A stretch of DNA of 64,000 nucleotides from Rotaria sp. Silwood1 (Eukaryota; Rotifera; Eurotatoria; Philodinida; Philodinidae). Numbering within the stretch: position 1 is the first letter of the stretch; each line of letters begins with the position of its first letter. The stretch spans positions 681,936 through 745,935 of the forward strand of contig CAJNOP010000038.1 of NCBI GenBank assembly GCA_905250075.1, given 5' to 3'. A program made the translations under genes and the position numbers. This document shows, piece after piece, positions 57,373 through 64,000 of this stretch. The notes under the pieces are model-generated. The model made no database searches and was not told the DNA's origin. It saw only the letters and a program-made list of their open reading frames with translations.

Positions 57373-60003
57373 CTAATAATGCGAGATATCGGACAAGGAT
57401 ATTAGATCATCATTTAATTGTTTAGACTTTTTGCATGAGATTTTTCGTTTCTTCCATGCAAATAATAATAATGCTAGGACACAAATCACTCCAAATATTA
57501 CAAACAATCCACTCAATGATTCAATTCCAATTGCAATAGATGTTGTTGATGACTCAGAACATTTCTTTACTTGAAACCATTTTCTTCGCAAAGTATCAAG
57601 ATCACCTGATTCTTTTAAGGATAATATATTAACATCTAAGTCTTGTCCATATAACCATTGTTTAGGTGTAATAATACCAAATGCACCTTTATCAAAACCT
57701 TCACCAATCAATGTTACATTACAATAAATATTATTCGTTACATATTCTGCAACACCCATATCATGAAAAGATGCATCGATTAAATTATTTAATAAACTAT
57801 TATACATTTCTTGTCGAGATTTTAATGGATAAAAATTTTTACTACCACTAGAGATTTCTCTTAAATAATACTCTTCATCAGCTGTACCTACAAGAATACC
57901 AATACGATTGAATGGTATTTTACCACTTTTAATGTCATCAATTCCAGAAATAATATTCTTCGATTTTGCTATTGTTAGATCAGATGCTAAATTTGCAGTG
58001 TATGATGCAACTAATACTAAACATAAGATATATAAACCAGCAGTTAATAAACGTCCAGCAGCTGTCTTAACATGAAAATCTGCACCAAATCCAACAAGAT
58101 TTCCAAAAGTATACCACATACTCATCATATATAAATTAATTATTGATTTTTTTCGTAGTTTTCGACTTTTTCCTCTCTCTAATAAGCATATTAAAATACT
58201 AGTAAAAATAATTGTACCCAAGATCAATAGCCAGAGATCGCGTGAGAATGGTTTCAAGAATGCCAATAGATCAATATGAATATCAGGAGTTTTTCGCATA
58301 ACAATGCGTAAAGAATTTTCAAATATTGACTGTGAAAACCCAACTTTTCCTCTTCTTGTAGCAGTAACTGTCACATCACCTACTATTATATCATAAACAT
58401 GATTTTCTACTAGTTGTCCTAGTGAAGCGTAGGTTCGATTTGATATTAATTCAATATGTGAAATAAATCCCATCTTATTTTGGAGAAGATCAATAAGATC
58501 AGGTACATAACCAATGAATTTTGTTATATTCTGTTCCAATTTATTTGTGACAGTAGTAGAAATTGTGAATGGAGCTGATTCCATCACACCAATTCTTAAT
58601 TTAATACCATCAAGTTTTGCACCACCAGTAGGAGGTATTAATGAATTACCTGGCCAAATAATAGTACGTGTTTCTGAATATTCTTGCCAACCGTCATGAT
58701 TAGAATATTTCAATACTGGTACGAAACTTAATCCAGATGAAGAGGATTGAGAGTTTTTTGCAACGTAATAACTACCATCGACTCGATCTGTTACATTAAC
58801 ATCAAATTGAATCGGGCCAGAAACACCAAGAAATGTCATATTATTAATTATGTCGAAAAATGAATAGGAATTTAGAAAATAACGATAAAAACAGGATGAA
58901 GAGTCGATAAATGATATACACGAAGAAGAACTATTAACAGTTTTTGAACAAAATTCCTTTAATGATTGAATCAATAACCAAGTTGCATCAAATGCAAATA
59001 ATGCATAATAATCTACGTTTTTTGAATTAGGGAATGTTTCAGGTTCATACTGTTTCCAAATATTATAGGCTGCATTCAATAATGTTGTATTGATTGGTGC
59101 ATGAAGAAGATTTGCTGTTGTAGGTTCAACAGTAAGCATTCCAATTAGTTTTTGATTCAATTTTTCATTAAAAGAGTTCAATGAAACACTTGAACTTAAT
59201 ATCCATGTGAAATGTGGACCAAGTACATCAGAATCAAGTGCATTTTGTAAAATTAAAGATATATAAGTTGGTTCAGCCCATAATATAATAATTCGTGTTG
59301 AGCTACTAGTTAAAACATTTTTCAAATTACCTCGCATATATTGTGTTGCTATATCGAATACTAATGTATCTGCAACTGTCAAATCGTTGTACATGAATGC
59401 TTCATTTATTACTTTTACACCGCCAAATCCATAGGCATCATTTTGATAAATAATTATGCATGAAGTCCAATTAAATCGATGAAATAGTTTTACAATTGCT
59501 ATTGCAGCTGTATTGTCTGAAGGAACTGTACGATAAAAGGCAGGATAAGCATTTCGATCAGATAAATCAGGATCTGTTGCAGCATGTGATATAACAGGTA
59601 TACCAACTCTTTCACCAAACTCAGCAATAATAGGAGTTTCTCTTGACAATACTGGACCCACAATTCCAACAATGTTAGAAGCAGATACTGCTTGACATGT
59701 ACCACTCATAGCATTTATTGCTTTGCCACTAGTTTGCTCTACTTGCCATTCTATGAATTGTCCATCAATTGTAATATTATATTGTTGAGAAAGTAAGACT
59801 GCTGCTTTAAACATAGCGCGACAATGACTAGAGAATTCGGGAGATTCATATCCGTTCACTTCATCTTGAAAAAGACCTAATAGTTGTATGGTGGATGAGT
59901 GTGATAAGGGCCAACTTGCTTTTACGTACGGTTCATTAAGTTGTCCAAATATAAACAGTAAAAACAACCATCGAAGATTCCAAAATAACAACATCATCAT
60001 CAT
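57373..60003 (-). CDS. Ionotropic glutamate receptor with potassium-channel-like pore motif
   Basis: A single intronless frame of 876 residues. A signal peptide (about 1-29) is followed by an amino-terminal bilobed domain (about 36-450). The ligand-binding halves are S1 (about 467-575, starting LRIGVMESAPFT, with Arg550/551 where the alpha-carboxyl-binding Arg is expected) and S2 (about 680-815). M1 lies at about 590-608 and M3 ends in the hallmark SYTANLAS (667-674). M4 lies at about 828-850 and a short cytoplasmic tail follows. The pore loop reads MWYTFGNLVGFGADFH: aligned to AMPA receptors, the Q/R-site region is VGFGAD (637-642), close to the K+ filter TVGYGD. A bdelloid receptor with a K+ filter (AvGluR1) has been described, so K+ selectivity is plausible. 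The ligand is not predictable with certainty. Confidence 0.92.
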   Translation of the reverse strand: MMMMLLFWNLRWLFLLFIFGQLNEPYVKASWPLSHSSTIQLLGLFQDEVNGYESPEFSSHCRAMFKAAVLLSQQYNITIDGQFIEWQVEQTSGKAINAMSGTCQAVSASNIVGIVGPVLSRETPIIAEFGERVGIPVISHAATDPDLSDRNAYPAFYRTVPSDNTAAIAIVKLFHRFNWTSCIIIYQNDAYGFGGVKVINEAFMYNDLTVADTLVFDIATQYMRGNLKNVLTSSSTRIIILWAEPTYISLILQNALDSDVLGPHFTWILSSSVSLNSFNEKLNQKLIGMLTVEPTTANLLHAPINTTLLNAAYNIWKQYEPETFPNSKNVDYYALFAFDATWLLIQSLKEFCSKTVNSSSSCISFIDSSSCFYRYFLNSYSFFDIINNMTFLGVSGPIQFDVNVTDRVDGSYYVAKNSQSSSSGLSFVPVLKYSNHDGWQEYSETRTIIWPGNSLIPPTGGAKLDGIKLRIGVMESAPFTISTTVTNKLEQNITKFIGYVPDLIDLLQNKMGFISHIELISNRTYASLGQLVENHVYDIIVGDVTVTATRRGKVGFSQSIFENSLRIVMRKTPDIHIDLLAFLKPFSRDLWLLILGTIIFTSILICLLERGKSRKLRKKSIINLYMMSMWYTFGNLVGFGADFHVKTAAGRLLTAGLYILCLVLVASYTANLASDLTIAKSKNIISGIDDIKSGKIPFNRIGILVGTADEEYYLREISSGSKNFYPLKSRQEMYNSLLNNLIDASFHDMGVAEYVTNNIYCNVTLIGEGFDKGAFGIITPKQWLYGQDLDVNILSLKESGDLDTLRRKWFQVKKCSESSTTSIAIGIESLSGLFVIFGVICVLALLLFAWKKRKISCKKSKQLNDDLISLSDISHY

Positions 60004-60011
60004 TTTATTTT

Positions 60012-60013
60012 CT
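60012..60013 (-). promoter_or_regulatory. 3' splice acceptor 8 nt upstream of the glutamate-receptor ATG
   Basis: On the minus strand TTCTATCTGCAAG is followed by AAAATAAA and the ATG at 60003. Possible spliced-leader acceptor; the upstream 1.2 kb to 61240 holds no gene. Confidence 0.3.
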
Positions 60014-61249
60014 TGCAGATAGAATGATTGAATTGAATGTATGAGAAAACAAATTATACTATAATTTAGAGATAATAGGAATGGTCAATATAAGTAATTC
60101 ATGAATAATGGTATCAAAATTTACTATCATACTATTCAGAGCCTCGAAAAGAATTAAGGATTTATGATTCGTAACACTAGGATCACAAAAAAACTAAAAA
60201 AAACAGAAAAGCAAAAAACTTTCAGTCAAGAAAGGGATGGGATACCCTTAAATTCATAAAACTGTAGGCTCATAGACAGTTTGCATAACGCAAAGTCAGA
60301 GATAGTAGTGAATTCACTTCCATTATTTCATTGTTGCTGCTCACAAAATGTCCTGATCTGTATGATAGATGATATATACAAATGAGACTCTAGTAACACT
60401 GGATTTTTGTAATGAAAAAGATTTTTTACAATTTTAAGCAACTGTATCAAGATTCTTTAATCTCAACAAGACTAATTTCATTTGTAGCATTGCATTTTTA
60501 TCAATAATCTGACACAAGTAGAATAATGCATGGTAGAGTCACAGAAAGAGTAACACAGAAAAGGAAACTAAGAGACAATATATACGAATGTGATTAGTTG
60601 AGTTACCTAATGAAATATTTTTTCTAAGAAAAAGGAAGAATTGAATTCTTCGAAAGCTAAGGTAAAAATAACTTTCTCTTTATATAGGAAAAACAAACTT
60701 TCTTCTATGGCAAACACTTTTTAGTATGTTTAAATGATCGTTTTAAATTTTTTTTTCAATTATTATTAATGTACAACAATGTTATGTGCAGTTATACTTA
60801 CATTCTTCTTAATTAATCTTAATAAAAACAAAATGATTTATACTGACGAATACGATTTTGTACATAATGTCGGTTCGGATGGATTAATCAAACAAAGTCA
60901 ATCGTCAAGATGTCAGGTAAATGTTATAATATTTACATAGATCAAAATTCTAATTAAGTGTGATACATTTACCTTACTTATAAATTAGTGGTAATGAAGT
61001 ATCTTTAAAGTTACCTATTTATTTGCAGCTAGGTAATTAAAAGTTACTCGTTTGTTAGTAATTTCCAAACTTCTATTTATTTATTTACTAATGAACTCGG
61101 TACTAGTAGAGTAAATATCAGGTAGTGCTCCTTATTCCACTAGCTATTATGTGATTATGAATTAGTAACTTGTGCAAAGGATAAACTTTTCTCAGTCACG
61201 ACACGATTCGATAGTAATATTAATTTTGATAAAATGTATAACATAATTA

Positions 61250-62325
61250 TATAGGTCCCCTTATCTATACATACAACAATATTTCTTTCATTTCGACAAC
61301 GATCATATTAATATGCTACTGACATGTGTATGACAGACTATGCAAACGCTAACTAATTACCTTTTCTCTCTCTTTCTTTTCTTTTTATTTGACGAAAACA
61401 TTAAAAAAAATGCAACATGATTGTAACATAATTATGGCTACCTCCCTTTTTGAAAAACATATTTTTTCTTCATTTAAAGAATACTAAACCTTAGAAAATC
61501 TCAAGATTCAAGAGATTTTCTAAGTTTTCGTTATGTAGTTGTCATATTCGACCAAGAGATGATTCTTTCAGGATTCGCTGAGGAACCGATAGAATATTGT
61601 CATTATCTCTGTCTTCATTTAGTTGTTGAAATTAGTCAATGTCATGTGTATTCCATTAAGTTTTACTAGAACTCATGCTTTATATTAGGTTTTACATGTT
61701 TCAAGTACACTTTGATCGGCTCTTTTCAACTATGCCAGTAGATTTGGTTAGTGGGTTGAAATTTTTCTGAAAAATTCCTTACAAAATAAAAGAGTTCACT
61801 AGTTTTATGAAGTAAAACCATTTTATTTTTCACTTCTCATAATAGGATTTTCATTCTAATAATGTTATTTCGAGAAGTCATATCCACTTCCTGAGTTTTA
61901 AATGAATAGAGATCTTGAAAGAATCATCTATTCGTCGAGTATAACAATCACATAATGAAAGCTTAGAAAATGTCTCAAGGCTTGAGATTTTTAAGTAAAA
62001 CGTTCCTGATAAATCCTCAAACAGAATGGAAAACCTAGAAAACAGTAAATATTGAAATAAAATGTTGAAATTGAAGGTTTACTACCCTTTAAAAGAAGAA
62101 AAAAGGTGTTCTTCAAAAAGGGGAGTAGCTATAATTATCTTACAATCACTTTGCAATTTTTTCTAAATTTTTCTTCAAATAAAAAAAAGAGAGAGAAAAG
62201 GTAATTAGTTAGTATTTACATAGTCTATCATACATATGTCAGTAGCATGCCAATATGAGTCATTGTTGAAACGAAAGAAACATTTTTGTGTGCATAGAGA
62301 AAGGGGCCTATATAGTTATGTGATA
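61250..62325. mobile_element. Long inverted-repeat element without coding capacity
   Basis: Arms of about 215 bp are reverse complements: 61250-61465 (TATATAGGTCCCCTTATCTA, GCTAACTAATTACCTTTTCT) against 62105-62325 (TAGAGAAAGGGGCCTATATA-like, AGAAAAGGTAATTAGTTAGT). The interior holds a smaller inverted pair (TTAGAAAATCTCAAG at 61491 against CTTGAGATTTTTAAG at about 61982). No clear target-site duplication. Confidence 0.65.
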
Positions 62326-64000
62326 CACTGTATGTTGATTATATCTTATAATTTCGATATGTTTCACATTAATGAGCATGATTGACAGAGGCAATTATAT
62401 GATTGGATATTTTCAGCTTGCATGAAAACCTGTTTTGACTGAAATGAAACTATTTCAAGAAATGAATCAACATACTTCGTGTTAAATGAAATTGTCACCT
62501 AATCACACGCATAGTAACTTTTTCTGTTGATGAATCACAGAAAAGTTCTACAAAATATTCAAGAAACAACAGATTTCCACATAGACAAGAGAAGAAAAAC
62601 ATAGAAGTTTTCATGAGTCATATTCTATTACGAATCATATGATGCATTAAACAGCCTAGTTCTAGATAATATTGATTATTATCACACATTCATGGTGACA
62701 AAATATAGTTGACTTGAAAAAATGTTTGATATGATATAATCATTTACAAACACGTTGAATTACACTTCTCGGTTTAATCCTGTTATCCTTGTATTATTTC
62801 AGTTAACTGTCTCGTTCGTTTTCGTGATTCATTCAATCATCTTTTTTTTTGAACGAATTGTGTTTTCCTTGCATATAATCTATTAACAGCTGATATAGTT
62901 GATAGATCGATACTCTCATGTGAGCGACTCCGTATAGATCAGTCTTTAGATTTTACTATAACAAACCCAATACGAATGCATATGAAGCGATCGAACGTGA
63001 TTAAAAGAGAAGCAAATAGTATTAGTTAAATATTATCAGTAAGTTTGATTATCTATATGATGGTTTATGAATTTCTATTCCATTTCAATTTTTATGTTTT
63101 TTCAATATCTAAAGTTGGACAAAGGTTGAGGACATATTTAAAAAAGTAATATCTATATTATTATGCAAAATCTATCGAATTCAATTGTCATCATTAATAA
63201 GAAATTGCTTTATTGAAAATCACTTGAAAATAATTTTATCACATCGTTTTTGTTATTCTTTTGTCTGAAACTAATTAGTTTAGCATTCGATTATGTAAAA
63301 TACATCTGCTAAAATTATTTTAATATTTGGGTTAGAATCCAAAAGCTCAAGTTAAAGTATGAATGTTTGTTCTATTTTCTCAAGCTGGCTTCACTCTGTT
63401 AATCATTAATTCGCTAATTTGTATTTTTCAACGAGATTTAACACGCTTCAGCTCTTTGCTTTCTTACACATAATTAAATATTCAATTTTTTGAAATTCAA
63501 GAAGACATTTTCTGTGATAATTATTGTAACTAGAAAGTCAATTATTCACTGACATGACGTCTAATAGACATCAATACTATTTTGATAGGTCATCATATCA
63601 TGATAGAGTAATTTTATTATGGAAACAAATCATTCACATATTTTCTGTGAATAGATGCAAGAGTCTCATTATATTTTTGAACATTTGATTTTCAAGACCA
63701 CCTACTCTTACACTCTAAACAAAGCTAAATATTCATTTTTCTTTCATTCATGATGTTTCGTTTTTTATATAATAAACTAATTTCTTAATTGTATACTGTG
63801 AGTTTTCCATAATCTGCGGTCTTCTTTACGTCTACTCTTATTCTTCTTTGTGGACATTTTTTCTTAATTGATAGAAAAAAGTCGTCGCAATCAAGAAGTA
63901 GTCGTTATTGTTAATCCTAGTAAGTTTAACTTTTATCGAAATAACAAATCTTGACCAACAAAAATAATTATACTTGCAACGTTTTAGAGTTTATTATAAA
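62326..64000. other. No recognisable gene
   Basis: AT-rich sequence to the right edge with no open frame of note on either strand, no RNA gene and no evident repeat. Confidence 0.45.

Overview
This window is eukaryotic: it is AT-rich, its genes are split by GT-AG introns mostly of 49-63 nt, and animal-type genes sit among many decayed repeats. The gene content points to a bdelloid rotifer. It has several F-box/LRR-like genes, an R-S-ExE ADP-ribosyltransferase, an ionotropic glutamate receptor with a potassium-channel-like filter, two genes of microbial affinity (a P450nor-like cytochrome and a putative molybdenum-carrier protein), and many tracts of GTGGGT/ACCCAC, which matches the bdelloid telomere hexamer (TGTGGG as I recall it). 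The species cannot be fixed from the sequence alone. A run of 100 N at 22687-22786 marks a scaffold join.

Layout. 1-0.9 kb: 5' end of an ADP-ribosyltransferase gene (minus). 1.1-2.4 kb: fold-back element built around telomere-like arrays. 4.9-9.1 kb: a four-exon FEM1-like gene whose second intron carries a 1.2-kb hAT-like element. 9.3-11.2 kb: a second hAT-like element with GC-rich ends and a nested fold-back. 12-16 kb: no convincing gene. 16.2-21.9 kb (minus): a reconstructed seven-exon gene for a type II membrane protein with a poly-threonine stalk and a B-type mannose-binding lectin domain. 23.9-26.6 kb: a five-exon SF1 helicase of the UPF1/senataxin type. 28.4-29.6, 34.4-35.7, 36.4-37.0, 39.4-41.0 and 47.5-49.2 kb: intact, partial and broken members of an F-box/LRR-like family. 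31.7-33.9 kb: a piggyBac relic and nested inverted-repeat elements. 44.1-45.9 kb: a choline-transporter-like membrane protein with a hAT MITE directly after its stop codon. 50.3-52.1 kb (minus): a three-exon P450nor (CYP55)-like cytochrome P450. 52.9-53.4 kb: an intronless putative molybdenum-carrier protein. 54.6-57.1 kb: nested fold-back and piggyBac-like elements. 57.4-60.0 kb (minus): an intronless 876-residue ionotropic glutamate receptor. 61.2-62.3 kb: another long inverted-repeat element. The last 1.7 kb shows nothing coding.

The genes do not form an operon or pathway; they are independent loci in a repeat-rich region of the kind described near bdelloid chromosome ends. The most unusual feature is a dispersed family of short hairpins. 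At about 15 places a G-rich telomere-like tract is followed by its C-rich complement, always in that order. Several copies share a pyrimidine core close to TCTTCTCTTCA. Exon models were assembled by hand from splice sites and reading phase; each full model sums to a whole number of codons.
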